From: Bradyrhizobium sp. CCH5-F6
Lineage (GTDB): Bacteria > Pseudomonadota > Alphaproteobacteria > Rhizobiales > Xanthobacteraceae
Direction of reading: 5' to 3'
Assembly (NCBI RefSeq): GCF_001556045.1
Contig: NZ_LSIC01000073.1
Span: 1-64,000 of the forward strand
DNA: 64,000 nt
Shown here: positions 21,770 through 30,687 of the stretch, one piece after another
Position numbering within the stretch: position 1 is the first letter of the stretch
How the letters are laid out: each line of letters starts with the position of its first letter
Notes under the pieces: generated by a model
Database searches by the model: none
The model's input: the letters and a program-made list of their open reading frames with translations, nothing else
Told to the model about the DNA's origin: nothing
Position numbers and translations under genes: made by a program

Positions 21770-22513
21770 ATGCACACGATCGTACTTGCCACCCAAAAGG
21801 GCGGCAGCGGCAAGAGCACGCTCGCCATCGGCCTCGCGCTGGCCGCCAAGCAGGCCGGCTTCACCGTCCGCCTGATTGAGACCGACCCGCAGGGAACCCT
21901 GTCCAACTGGCAACGCCGCCGCGGCACGGACGACCTCGTCGTCGAACCGATCTATCACGCCGCCGACATCGAGCCGCGGCTGAAGATGCTCGCCGACGGC
22001 GGACTCCAGCTCGCGATCGTCGACACCGCGGCCGGTCTCAGCGCCGCGACCACCGCCGCGATCCGCTATTCCGACCTCTGCCTGATCCCGGCCCGTCCGA
22101 GCGTCGCCGACATCGAGGCTACAGTCTCGACGCTGAGCGTCGCGCGCGCCTGGAGGCGTCCGTACAGCTTCGTGCTGAACCAGACTCCGATCCGCGGCCA
22201 GCGCATCGACAACGCCGCCATCACGCTCGCCGAGGAAGCCGCGCTCGACCTCGCTGATGTGCTCGCGCGTCCGCTGATCGTAATGCGCAACGATCACCAG
22301 GACTCGCTCGCGAAAGGTCTTGCCGTCAGCGAATTCGCGCCGAACGGCAAGTCGGCGGACGAGATTCGCGGGCTCTGGCGCTGGATCGAGACCCGGCTCG
22401 AGCTCGAGGCCACGACCCGTTTGCTGATCGATCAGGTCATGTCGGCTGCCGACAGCATGCTGCATGCGGCCGCCGAGCTTTCAGGAGACGAGACCACGAC
22501 ACTGGCGTCCTGA
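21770..22513 (+). CDS. orphan ParA/MinD-family ATPase
   Basis: The 247 residues carry the deviant Walker A motif KGGSGKST (residues 10-17), 'RLIETDPQGTLSNWQRRR' and the Walker B-like 'LAIVDTAAG'. This is the ParA/ParF type that positions plasmids, chromosomes or protein cargo by ATP-dependent DNA binding. There is no ParB, parS or plasmid gene nearby, so it is either a chromosomal cargo-positioning ATPase or a relic of an integrated replicon. The C-terminus has an extra helical segment (about 205-247). Confidence 0.85.
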   Translation: MHTIVLATQKGGSGKSTLAIGLALAAKQAGFTVRLIETDPQGTLSNWQRRRGTDDLVVEPIYHAADIEPRLKMLADGGLQLAIVDTAAGLSAATTAAIRYSDLCLIPARPSVADIEATVSTLSVARAWRRPYSFVLNQTPIRGQRIDNAAITLAEEAALDLADVLARPLIVMRNDHQDSLAKGLAVSEFAPNGKSADEIRGLWRWIETRLELEATTRLLIDQVMSAADSMLHAAAELSGDETTTLAS

Positions 22514-22632
22514 GCGGGGCATCGCTCAGACGCCAGGCGGGCTCTCCGCTATCCGGAAGAGTCCCAGCGACGAGGCAATTCGGCCACCAGCCCGGCTGGA
22601 TTGCCTCGCTTCGCGCCTTTCAAACCGTCCAT

Positions 22633-22727
22633 TCACTCGTCATTGCGAGCGCAGCGAAGCAATCAAGAATCCCTCCCTGGGGACAATCTGGATTGCTTCG
22701 CCGCAACAGCTCCTCGCAAGACGATTG
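22633..22727. repeat. dispersed inverted repeat between parA-like gene and mutM
   Basis: The unit opens tcattgcgagcgcagcgaag and has an internal inverted pair caatc...gattgcttcg, ending in the related ctcctcgcaagacgattg. It lies between convergent genes. It has the structure of a common Bradyrhizobium intergenic repeat, with a diverged right end. Confidence 0.65.
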
Positions 22728-22732
22728 TGCCT

Positions 22733-23614
22733 TCACTTCTGACATTTCGGACACCAGAAGGTCGATCGACCATTCTGGGTGAACCGCTTGATCGTCCCGC
22801 CGCAGCGCGGCGTCGTGCATTTTTCGCCTTCGCGGTCGTAGACCTTGAACGAGTGCTGGAAGTAGCCGAGCTCGCCAGAGGTCTGGCGGTGATCGCGCAA
22901 GCTGGAGCCGCCGGCCTTGATGGCGTCATTCAGCACGGTGTGGATCGCGCCGACCAACCGTTTCGCATGATCCGTCGGCTCACCCTTTTTCGTCGACAGC
23001 GTGGCAGCGATCCGGCGCGGCGACAGATACGCGCGGTGCAGCGCTTCGCAGACGTAGATGTTGCCGAGGCCCGCGACCACGCGCTGGTCGAGCAGCGCCG
23101 CCTTCAGGCTGGTCGTCTTGCCGGCGCAGGAGCGCGCCAGCATCGCAGCGTCGAATTCGTTGCCGAGCGGCTCGGGTCCGAGCCCGCGTAGCAGCGGTTC
23201 GTCTTCGAGCGCATTGCGCGCGATCACTTTCATGTAACCGAAGCGGCGCGGGTCGTTGAAGACGATGTCGGCGCCGGAGGACATCCGGAACAGCACATGG
23301 TCATGCGCGGAGTCCTTGCCCTTCGGATAGTGAAACTCGCCGGGCGCGGCCTCGTTGTCCGGCTTGATGACACGGAACGAGCCCGACATGCCCAGATGCA
23401 TCAGCAGCACGTCGCCGGAGGCGAGGTCGGCCATGAGATATTTTGCGCGGCGGCCGAGCCCCGTGACGACCTGCCCCTTCAGCCGCGCCACGAAGTCCGG
23501 CTGGAACGGGAAACGCAAATCCGGCCGGCGGGCTTCCGCGACCAGGATTTTCGCACCCTCCATCACGGGCTGAAGGCCGCGGCGAACGGTCTCGACTTCG
23601 GGCAATTCAGGCAT
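22733..23614 (-). CDS. mutM: formamidopyrimidine-DNA glycosylase
   Basis: MutM (Fpg) excises 8-oxoguanine and formamidopyrimidines and nicks the abasic site. The 293 residues begin MPELPEVE, giving the catalytic Pro2 and Glu3 after Met removal, followed by '[10 protein letters not shown]' with the conserved Lys, the helix-two-turn-helix '[15 protein letters not shown]' and a C-terminal zinc finger (cysteines in KCTTPRCGG and WCPKCQK). It is divergent from ubiE across 81 bases. Confidence 0.96.
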   Translation of the reverse strand: MPELPEVETVRRGLQPVMEGAKILVAEARRPDLRFPFQPDFVARLKGQVVTGLGRRAKYLMADLASGDVLLMHLGMSGSFRVIKPDNEAAPGEFHYPKGKDSAHDHVLFRMSSGADIVFNDPRRFGYMKVIARNALEDEPLLRGLGPEPLGNEFDAAMLARSCAGKTTSLKAALLDQRVVAGLGNIYVCEALHRAYLSPRRIAATLSTKKGEPTDHAKRLVGAIHTVLNDAIKAGGSSLRDHRQTSGELGYFQHSFKVYDREGEKCTTPRCGGTIKRFTQNGRSTFWCPKCQK

Positions 23615-23695
23615 GGTCGGGCATTCACCTTATGAGGGCGGTGTGATAGCGCCATTGCGGCGGGCACGCTATGGTCCGCCCAGTGGAGTAGAGTA

Positions 23696-24457
23696 ATGGA
23701 TCGGCCGGGCGAAACCACGCATTTTGGCTTCAGGGACGTTCCCCTCGGGGACAAGCAGACGCTGGTGAACGATGTGTTTCACAGCGTGGCGTCGCGCTAT
23801 GATCTGATGAACGACCTGATGTCCGGCGGCCTGCACCGGGTCTGGAAGGACATCATGATCAACGCGCTCGACCCGCCGAGGAGCGACCGGCCGTTCGCGC
23901 TGCTCGACGTTGCCGGCGGCACCGGCGACATCTCGTTCCGCGCCGCCAAGGCCGCCGGTGCGGGCTTCCACGCCACCGTCTGCGACATCAATTCCGACAT
24001 GCTGGCGGTGGGCCGTGAGCGCGCCGCAAAGCGGCATCTCGACACCCAGGTCGATTTCGTCGAGGGCAATGCCGAAGCGCTCGCCTTTGCCGACCGCAGC
24101 TTCGACGCCTATACGATCGCTTTCGGCATTCGCAACGTGCCGCGGATCGACCTCGCGCTGCGCGAGGCCTATCGCGTGCTGAAGCCCGGCAGCCGCTTCC
24201 TCTGTCTCGAGTTCTCCACCGTCGAGATGCCCGGGCTCGACAAGCTCTACGACTTGTTCTCGTTCAAGGTGATCCCGCCGCTCGGCCGCATGGTCACGGG
24301 CGACGCCGAGTCCTACCAGTATCTCGTCGAATCGATCCGCAAGTTTCCGAAGCCCGCCGCGTTCGCCGACATGATCCGCGAGGCCGGCTTTTCCCGCGTC
24401 AGCTGGCAGGCGCTCTCCGGCGGCATCGTCGCACTGCATTCGGGCTGGCGTTTGTGA
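23696..24457 (+). CDS. ubiE: ubiquinone/menaquinone C-methyltransferase
   Basis: UbiE uses S-adenosylmethionine to methylate the benzoquinol ring in ubiquinone synthesis. The 253 residues contain the UbiE signatures '[19 protein letters not shown]' (about 27-45), the SAM loop '[13 protein letters not shown]', '[25 protein letters not shown]' and the C-terminal '[12 protein letters not shown]'. The stop overlaps the ubiB GTG start by four bases, so the two ubiquinone genes are coupled. Confidence 0.95.
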   Translation: MDRPGETTHFGFRDVPLGDKQTLVNDVFHSVASRYDLMNDLMSGGLHRVWKDIMINALDPPRSDRPFALLDVAGGTGDISFRAAKAAGAGFHATVCDINSDMLAVGRERAAKRHLDTQVDFVEGNAEALAFADRSFDAYTIAFGIRNVPRIDLALREAYRVLKPGSRFLCLEFSTVEMPGLDKLYDLFSFKVIPPLGRMVTGDAESYQYLVESIRKFPKPAAFADMIREAGFSRVSWQALSGGIVALHSGWRL

Positions 24458-26028
24458 TCTCTGCCTTTACCCACACTGCGCGCCTGATCCGCGCCGCGCT
24501 CGTGTTCGCGCGCGAGGGCGTGTTCGGCTCGGTCGATCCGAGCCTGGTACCGCCCCCGGGACAGCTCGCGCTGAAGCTGGCGCGCCTCGTCGAACGCCGC
24601 GGCACCAAGGACGGCCCCCGGATCTCGCGCGCGCTGACGCGGATGGGCCCGGCCTATCTCAAGCTCGGTCAATTCCTGGCCACACGCCCCGACGTGGTCG
24701 GCGTCATCATGGCGCGCGACCTCGAAAGCCTGCAGGACCGCCTGCCGCCCTTCCCGCAAGCCGAAGCGGAAGCAGCGATCTCGACGTCGCTGGAGCGGCC
24801 GCTGAAGGACGTGTTCGCGAGCTTCGGCCCGCCGGTTGCCGCGGCTTCGATCGCGCAGGTGCATCGTGGCGAAGTGTTGCGCGACGGCGTCCGCAAGGCG
24901 GTCGCGGTGAAGGTGCTGCGGCCCAACGTCGCCGCACGCTTCCGCCGCGACCTCTCGGATTTCTTCTTCGTCGCACACAAGGCCGAGGCCTATTCGTCCG
25001 AGGCGCGTCGCCTGCGCCTCGTCGAGGTCATCAACACCATGTCGCGCTCGGTCGCGATGGAGATGGATCTGCGACTGGAAGCCGCCGCGCTGTCCGAGAT
25101 GGCGGAGAACACCCGCGACGATCCGGATTTTCGCGTCCCCGCCGTCGACTGGGACCGCACCACGCACAACGTGCTGACAATGGAGTGGATCGACGGCATC
25201 GCGCTGAACGACCACAAGCGCCTAGCCGAGTCGCAGGTCGACCTGCCCGATCTCGGCCGCAAGGTGATCCAGAGCTTCCTGCGTCACGCGCTGCGCGACG
25301 GCTTCTTCCACGCCGACATGCATCCGGGCAATCTGTTCCTGGACGATGCCGGTCGTCTCGTCGCGGTCGATTTCGGCATCATGGGTCGGCTCGGCATGAA
25401 GGAGCGGCGCTTTCTCGCCGAGATCCTGCTCGGCTTCATCACCCGCGACTATCGCCGCGTCGCGGAGGTGCATTTCGAGGCGGGCTATGTGCCCGCGCAC
25501 CATTCGGTCGAGAATTTCGCGCAGGCCATCCGCGCCATCGGCGAGCCGATCCACAACCGCACCGCCGAGGAGATCTCGATGGCGCGGCTGCTGACGCTGC
25601 TGCTCGAGGTCACCGGCCTGTTCGACATGACCACGCGGCCCGAGCTGATCCTGCTGCAGAAGACCATGGTGGTGGTCGAGGGCGTGGCACGCGGCTTCGA
25701 TCCCAAGCTCGACATCTGGAGGATCGCCGACCCCGTGGTGCGCGAATGGATCGAGCGCAATCTCGGGCCGATCGGCCGGATGCAGGGCGCGCTGGCCGGT
25801 ACCGGCGACATCGCACGCGTGCTGATGCGCCTGCCCGAGATCGCCGAGCGCTCGGTGAAGGTCCTCGAGCAGCTCGAGACCATGACGCGGGAGGGCATCA
25901 GGCTGTCACCGGAGAGCATCGCGGCAATGGGGCGCAGCGAGGGCCGCAAGAATCGCGGGCGCACCGTGGCGCTCTGGATCATCGCCGCGACATTCATCGG
26001 CATCCTGATCGCCGTCCGGAATCTGTGA
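24454..26028 (+). CDS. ubiB: ubiquinone biosynthesis kinase-like protein UbiB
   Basis: UbiB is a membrane-anchored atypical kinase/ATPase of the ABC1/ADCK/Coq8 family, needed for ubiquinone synthesis. The 524 residues show the family KxGQ motif in '[14 protein letters not shown]', the Ala-rich nucleotide loop '[14 protein letters not shown]', 'AVKVLRPN' with the conserved Lys, and '[12 protein letters not shown]...VDFGIMGRL' as the catalytic and metal-binding loops. A hydrophobic C-terminal segment (about 503-524, '[17 protein letters not shown]') is the membrane anchor. It starts with GTG inside the ubiE stop, and its own stop lies in the first coaBC operator. Confidence 0.95.
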   Translation: MISAFTHTARLIRAALVFAREGVFGSVDPSLVPPPGQLALKLARLVERRGTKDGPRISRALTRMGPAYLKLGQFLATRPDVVGVIMARDLESLQDRLPPFPQAEAEAAISTSLERPLKDVFASFGPPVAAASIAQVHRGEVLRDGVRKAVAVKVLRPNVAARFRRDLSDFFFVAHKAEAYSSEARRLRLVEVINTMSRSVAMEMDLRLEAAALSEMAENTRDDPDFRVPAVDWDRTTHNVLTMEWIDGIALNDHKRLAESQVDLPDLGRKVIQSFLRHALRDGFFHADMHPGNLFLDDAGRLVAVDFGIMGRLGMKERRFLAEILLGFITRDYRRVAEVHFEAGYVPAHHSVENFAQAIRAIGEPIHNRTAEEISMARLLTLLLEVTGLFDMTTRPELILLQKTMVVVEGVARGFDPKLDIWRIADPVVREWIERNLGPIGRMQGALAGTGDIARVLMRLPEIAERSVKVLEQLETMTREGIRLSPESIAAMGRSEGRKNRGRTVALWIIAATFIGILIAVRNL

Positions 26029-26042
26029 TTGCACTGCAATCA
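26026..26042. promoter_or_regulatory. palindromic operator O1 of the RHH-coaBC gene
   Basis: TGATTGCACTGCAATCA is a perfect 8+1+8 palindrome, extendable to 9+1+9 with flanking G/C (26025-26043). It shares the consensus TGATWGCAYYGCWATCA with O2, centred 23 bp away. It covers the candidate -35 (TTGCAC, 26029-26034) and the ubiB stop codon. Tandem palindromes at this distance are typical of ribbon-helix-helix repressors, and the gene behind them encodes such a domain. Confidence 0.7.
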
Positions 26043-26057
26043 CGCGAGTGATAGCAT
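26029..26057 (+). promoter_or_regulatory. candidate promoter of the RHH-coaBC gene
   Basis: TTGCAC (26029-26034), a 17-bp spacer and TAGCAT (26052-26057) make an acceptable housekeeping-sigma promoter, 29 bases ahead of the start codon. The -35 lies in operator O1 and the -10 in operator O2, so occupancy of either would block initiation. The call rests on pattern alone. Confidence 0.5.
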
Positions 26058-26065
26058 CGCTATCA
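26049..26065. promoter_or_regulatory. palindromic operator O2 of the RHH-coaBC gene
   Basis: TGATAGCATCGCTATCA has 7-bp perfect outer arms around a 3-base centre and matches O1 at 13 of 17 positions, with the differences themselves symmetric. It lies 20 bases upstream of the start codon and covers the candidate -10. Confidence 0.7.
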
Positions 26066-26085
26066 TTCCGTGCTGGAGGGGCGTC

Positions 26086-27537
26086 ATGGCAAGCCTGACC
26101 ATCCGCAAGCTCGACGACGGCGTCAAAACCTATCTGCGGCTGCGCTCGGCCAAGAACCGCAGATCGGTCGAGGAAGAGGTCCGGGTCATCCTGCGGGAGC
26201 TGATCGAGGGCCGCGAGGAGCCGCTGACGCCGTTTGCGGTGCCGCCTGCAACATCCTCAGCTCCGATTCCCCAACGCACCGGCGCCGTTCCCGAGGCCAG
26301 CGTCACCCTGATCATCGGCGGCGGGATCGCGGCGTACAAATCGCTCGACCTGATCCGCCGGCTGAAGGAGCGCCGCATCGAGGTCCGCTGCGTGCTGACC
26401 AAGGCGGCGCAGCAATTCGTCACGCCGCTGGCTGCGAGCGCGCTCTCGCATGAGCGCGTCTATACCGACCTGTTCGACCCGCAGAGCGAGTTCGACGCCG
26501 GCCATATTCGCCTCGCGCGTGACTGCGACCTGATCGTGGTGGCGCCGGCCACCGCAGACCTGTTGGCGAAGATGGCGAATGGCCATGCCGACGATCTCGC
26601 CAGCGCCATCCTGCTCGCCACCAACCGCAAGGTCTTGCTCGCGCCGGCGATGAATCCGCTGATGTGGAACAATGCAGCCACGCGGCGCAACGTCGCGCAG
26701 CTGCAGCGCGACGGCGCGGTGCTGATCGGACCGAATTCCGGCGAAATGGCCGAAGCCGGCGAAGCCGGAACCGGCCGCATGTCGGAAGCGATCGAGATAG
26801 CCAATGCCGCCGAACGTCTGCTGCGGCCACCGGTGCCGCGCCCGCTGGCCGGCAAGCGCGTGCTGATCACCGCGGGTCCGACGCACGAGCCGATCGACCC
26901 GGTGCGCTACATCGCCAACCGCTCCTCGGGCAAGCAGGGCTTCGCCATTGCCGCGGCCGCCCAGGCCGCCGGCGCCGAGGTGATCCTGGTCAGCGGCCCC
27001 GTCGACCTCGACGATCCCCCCGGCGTGACGGTGAAGCATGTCGAATCGGCACGGCAGATGCTGGAGCAGGTCCAGGCGGCGCTCCCCGCCGACATCGCGA
27101 TCTTCGCCGCGGCGGTCGCCGACTGGCGCGTCGCCAATGAGGGCGAGCAGAAGCTGAAGAAAACCGCGGCCGGCATGCCGCCGCTTCAGCTCGTCGAAAA
27201 CCCCGACATTCTCGCCACGATCTCGAAGCTGACCGACAAGCGCCCGCCGCTGGTGATCGGCTTTGCCGCCGAGACCGAGCATCTCATCGAGAACGCCAAG
27301 TCGAAACTCGCGCGCAAGGGCTGCGACTGGATCGTCGCCAACGACGTGTCGCCGGCAACCGGCGTGATGGGCGGCGACCGCAACACCGTCCACCTCCTCA
27401 GCCGCAAGGACGGCGCGAAGGACGGCGAGATTGCAGTTGATTCCTGGCCGGTGATGACCAAGGAACAGGTCGCCATCGAACTGGTCGCGCATGTCGCAAG
27501 GAGCGTGGCCGACAAATCCCGGGAGCCGGCATCTTGA
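26086..27537 (+). CDS. coaBC: CoaBC (PPC synthetase/decarboxylase) with N-terminal ribbon-helix-helix domain
   Basis: CoaBC joins cysteine to 4'-phosphopantothenate and decarboxylates the product, two steps of coenzyme A synthesis. The 483 residues are about 80 longer than a usual CoaBC. Residues 1-45 ([20 protein letters not shown] onward, then [15 protein letters not shown]) match the FitA/VapB antitoxin ribbon-helix-helix pattern. The CoaC flavodoxin-like domain follows at about 79-255 (active-site His in '[31 protein letters not shown]', 'APAMNPLMW'), then CoaB at about 268-470 ('[25 protein letters not shown]'). The clamp segment carrying E. coli Cys158 reads '[13 protein letters not shown]', without Cys. 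GGAGGGG at 26075 fixes the ATG. Two palindromes overlap its promoter. Confidence 0.92.
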   Translation: MASLTIRKLDDGVKTYLRLRSAKNRRSVEEEVRVILRELIEGREEPLTPFAVPPATSSAPIPQRTGAVPEASVTLIIGGGIAAYKSLDLIRRLKERRIEVRCVLTKAAQQFVTPLAASALSHERVYTDLFDPQSEFDAGHIRLARDCDLIVVAPATADLLAKMANGHADDLASAILLATNRKVLLAPAMNPLMWNNAATRRNVAQLQRDGAVLIGPNSGEMAEAGEAGTGRMSEAIEIANAAERLLRPPVPRPLAGKRVLITAGPTHEPIDPVRYIANRSSGKQGFAIAAAAQAAGAEVILVSGPVDLDDPPGVTVKHVESARQMLEQVQAALPADIAIFAAAVADWRVANEGEQKLKKTAAGMPPLQLVENPDILATISKLTDKRPPLVIGFAAETEHLIENAKSKLARKGCDWIVANDVSPATGVMGGDRNTVHLLSRKDGAKDGEIAVDSWPVMTKEQVAIELVAHVARSVADKSREPAS

Positions 27538-27992
27538 GCGCCACAATCACGGTCGAACTGCAACGCCTCGCCCATGCTGAAGGTCTGGCGCTGCCGGCCT
27601 ATCAGACCAGCGAGGCCGCCGGTCTCGACCTGATGGCAGCCGTTCCGGAGAGCGAACCGCTGACGCTCGCCCCGGGCCAATATGCGCTGGTGCCGACGGG
27701 TCTTGCGATCGCATTGCCGCCCGGGCACGAGGCGCAGGTGCGGCCGCGCTCGGGGCTCGCCGCCAAGCACGGCGTCACCGTGCTCAACTCGCCGGGCACG
27801 ATCGACGCGGATTATCGCGGCGAGATCAAGGTGATCCTGATCAACCACGGCGCGGCGCCCTTCGTGATCAAGCGCGGCGAGCGCATCGCTCAGATGGTGA
27901 TCGCACCCGTGGTGCAGGCCGCGCTGGTTCCGGTGACGACATTGTCCGCAACCGATCGCGGCGCCGGCGGCTTCGGCTCGACCGGCCGCTAA
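27534..27992 (+). CDS. dut: deoxyuridine 5'-triphosphate nucleotidohydrolase
   Basis: dUTPase hydrolyses dUTP to dUMP and PPi, keeping uracil out of DNA. The 152 residues carry the five trimeric dUTPase motifs: 'AAGLDLMAA', '[10 protein letters not shown]', '[16 protein letters not shown]', '[10 protein letters not shown]' and the C-terminal '[11 protein letters not shown]'. The start is TTG in the overlap TTGA with the coaBC stop; no ATG fits the family N-terminus. The coaBC-dut pair is common in bacteria, so dut would share the operator control proposed for coaBC. Confidence 0.93.
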   Translation: MSATITVELQRLAHAEGLALPAYQTSEAAGLDLMAAVPESEPLTLAPGQYALVPTGLAIALPPGHEAQVRPRSGLAAKHGVTVLNSPGTIDADYRGEIKVILINHGAAPFVIKRGERIAQMVIAPVVQAALVPVTTLSATDRGAGGFGSTGR

Positions 27993-28182
27993 ATCGCGAC
28001 AGCTCCACGCGAATCACCCGAAGACCAGCGTGAGCTGGAACACCGCGCCCGGCATTTTTGGGGGCTCGCCTTCGCGTTCACGATCTGGACTCTTACCGGC
28101 GGAGTCACGGTGAGGGTATTGTCTTTTGATTCGCGCGCGACGGGGGTCGCCGCGCGCAAATCCGTGCGATCTTGGGGCAACT

Positions 28183-30687
28183 ATGTCAGGCGTGATCGTG
28201 TCGATGCGTCGGACGCTGCTGTCGTGCACATCGTTGGTGCGCAACGGCTTGATGGGAAGCGCTCTCGCGGCGCTGCTGCCGGCTGTGCCGGCCGAGGCCG
28301 CCGATGTCGTCGACACCCTCTCCAGCATGCTGGATTTCAACCGACAGGAGCTCGCGGTGCTCGCCACCGCGCTGGCCTTGCTCGGCTTTTCGGTGGTGGC
28401 CGCAATTCTCCTGATGCGCACGCGCGTGCGCACTGTGAAGAACGAGGCGCGGCTGCGCGCCCGGATCGGGGAACTGCAACTCCAGGCCGACCGCTTCGGC
28501 GCGCTGCTGTTCGCCGAGCCGCAGATCCTGATCTCCTGGCCGGCCGGCGACAGCCGTGCGCAGATTGCCGGCGACATCTCCATGGTGCTGCCGCGCGATT
28601 CCTCGCCGCAGCGCGTGCTCGCATTCGGAACCTGGCTGCCACCGGAACCCGCGCTCCAGATGGACCATGCCGTCGATGCGCTGCGCGATCGCGGCGACGG
28701 GTTCCAGCTCACGCTCACCACCGCGCACGGCCATACGCTGGAAGCGATCGGCCGCGCCATCGGCGGACAGGCCATTGTCCGGATTCGCGAACTCTCCGGA
28801 CTGCGCCGCGATCTGGCCGAGACCAATCTGCGCTACAAGGCGCTCTCCGACGAGACCGAGATGCTGCGCGGTTTCGCCGCCGCCGCACCCTGGCCGATCT
28901 GGGCCAAGGGCGAGAACGGCGCGCTGACCTACGCCAATCCGGCCTATGTGCGCGCCACCGAGGCAAACAGTGTCACCGACGCGCAGGAGCGCAAGCTGGA
29001 GCTGCTCGACAGCGCCGACCGCACCGCGATGGAGCGGGGGCTGAAGGACGCGGCCAGCTTCACTTCGCGGCTGCCGATCGTGATCGGCGGCGAGCGGCGC
29101 ATCTACGACGTGCGCGCGGTCAATGTCGGCAGCGGTAGCGTGGGCGTCGCCATCGATGCCAGCGAAGCGGTCGCGCTGAGCTCGGCGCTCGTGCGGATGG
29201 CAGAGGCGCATCGGCGCACGCTCGACCAGCTCTCCTCCGGCGTTGCCGTCTTCGACGGCCAGCGCCGCCTCGCCTTCTACAACGATTCCTATCGGCGGCT
29301 GTGGGACCTCGACCGCGCCTTCCTCGACGCCAATCCTGATGATTCAAGCGTGCTCGACCAGCTCCGCGCCGCGCGCAAATTGCCGGAACAGCCGGATTTC
29401 CGTGCCTGGAAAGCGAAACTGCACGAGGCCTATCGCGCGGTCGAGACCGCCAAGGACACCTGGTTCCTGCCCGACGGAAGGGCACTCTCGGTCGTCACCA
29501 CGCCGAATCCCGAGGGCGGCGTCACCTATCTGTTCGACGACGTCACCGAAAGCCTCGACCTCGCCCGCCGCTTCGACGGGCTGATCCGCGTTCAGCGCGA
29601 GACGCTGGACAGCCTCGCCGAGGGCGTCGCAGTGTTCGGCAGCAACGGCAAGGCGCAGCTGTTCAATCCGGCCTTCGTCCGGATGTGGAAGCTCTCGAGC
29701 GATGCCATGCGCGACGAGCCGCACATCCAGACGGTGGAAGGCTGGTGCCACCAGCTGTTCGACGATCCCGTGGTCTGGCGCCAGATCCGCGAGGCCATCA
29801 CCTCAATCGAGAACCGCGCCGATGTGCCGCTGAAGCTGGAGCGCAAGGACGGCAGCGTGCTCGACGGCATGATCCGGCCGCTGCCGGACGGCGCCACCAT
29901 GCTGACGTTCCAGGACATCACCGACACCGAAAATGTCGAGCGCGCGCTGCGCGAGCGCAACGAGGCGCTGGAGGCCGCCGATCAGATGAAGGTGGATTTC
30001 GTCCACCACGTCTCCTACGAGCTGCGCTCGCCGCTCACCACCATCATCGGCTTTGCGCATTTCCTCAGCGACCCCTCGACCGGGCCGCTGACGCCGAAGC
30101 AGGCCGAATATCTCGACTACGTCACCAAATCGACCAACGCGCTGCTCGCGCTCACCAACAACATCCTGGATCTTGCCACCATCGACGCCGGCGCGATGAA
30201 GCTGGAACTCGGACAGGTCGACGTCAGCAAGGCCATCGAGCTCGCTGCCGAGGGCATTCAGGACCGGCTCGCCACCGACCGCATCCGCCTCAAGGTCGAG
30301 ATCGCGCCGGATATCGGCAGCTTCACCGGCGACGAGAAGCGCGTGGTGCAGGTGCTCTATAACCTCCTGGCCAACGCCGTCGGGTTTTCTCCACAGGATT
30401 CCACCGTCGGGATCAGCGCGCGGCGCACCGAGCGCAGCGTGGTCTTCACCGTGACAGATTCGGGACCTGGAATACCGGCCGACATGAAGGACAAGGTGTT
30501 CAACTGGTTCGAAAGCCGCTCGCAGGGCTCGCGTCACCGCGGTGCCGGGCTGGGTCTGTCGCTGGTGCGCTCCTTCGTCGAGCTGCATGGCGGCAAGGTG
30601 CGGGTGGATTCGATCGTCGGCCGGGGCACGGTCGTGATCTGCGATTTCCCGACCGACCAGGCGGCGCATCGCGACGCCGCCGAATGA
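28183..30687 (+). CDS. divL: DivL-type atypical sensor kinase with Tyr in place of the phospho-His
   Basis: The protein (834 residues from ATG 28183) has an N-terminal transmembrane segment (about 55-80), several PAS-like domains (about 235-590) and a kinase core. The H-box reads 'FVHHVSYELRSPLTTIIGF', with Tyr612 where histidine kinases have His, the hallmark of Caulobacter DivL. The N-box 'NLLANAVGFSP', G1 'DSGPGIPADMKD' and G2 'HRGAGLGLSLV' are present. DivL works with CckA, DivK and CtrA to control the alphaproteobacterial cell cycle, as a sensor and not a conventional kinase. The start could also be 28126 (TTG) or 28204 (ATG). The stop overlaps the next gene by four bases. Confidence 0.88.
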   Translation: MSGVIVSMRRTLLSCTSLVRNGLMGSALAALLPAVPAEAADVVDTLSSMLDFNRQELAVLATALALLGFSVVAAILLMRTRVRTVKNEARLRARIGELQLQADRFGALLFAEPQILISWPAGDSRAQIAGDISMVLPRDSSPQRVLAFGTWLPPEPALQMDHAVDALRDRGDGFQLTLTTAHGHTLEAIGRAIGGQAIVRIRELSGLRRDLAETNLRYKALSDETEMLRGFAAAAPWPIWAKGENGALTYANPAYVRATEANSVTDAQERKLELLDSADRTAMERGLKDAASFTSRLPIVIGGERRIYDVRAVNVGSGSVGVAIDASEAVALSSALVRMAEAHRRTLDQLSSGVAVFDGQRRLAFYNDSYRRLWDLDRAFLDANPDDSSVLDQLRAARKLPEQPDFRAWKAKLHEAYRAVETAKDTWFLPDGRALSVVTTPNPEGGVTYLFDDVTESLDLARRFDGLIRVQRETLDSLAEGVAVFGSNGKAQLFNPAFVRMWKLSSDAMRDEPHIQTVEGWCHQLFDDPVVWRQIREAITSIENRADVPLKLERKDGSVLDGMIRPLPDGATMLTFQDITDTENVERALRERNEALEAADQMKVDFVHHVSYELRSPLTTIIGFAHFLSDPSTGPLTPKQAEYLDYVTKSTNALLALTNNILDLATIDAGAMKLELGQVDVSKAIELAAEGIQDRLATDRIRLKVEIAPDIGSFTGDEKRVVQVLYNLLANAVGFSPQDSTVGISARRTERSVVFTVTDSGPGIPADMKDKVFNWFESRSQGSRHRGAGLGLSLVRSFVELHGGKVRVDSIVGRGTVVICDFPTDQAAHRDAAE

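Noticed and set aside
26029..26085. Extension of coaBC upstream to 26029
   Set aside because: The added 19 codons encode the palindromes and lack a Shine-Dalgarno, while GGAGGGG stands in the right place for ATG 26086.
26086..26260. Separate antitoxin gene ahead of coaBC, joined only by sequencing error
   Set aside because: The frame is continuous with no stop or second Shine-Dalgarno near the CoaC start, and no toxin gene is present; a fusion is the simpler reading. It should still be checked against relatives.
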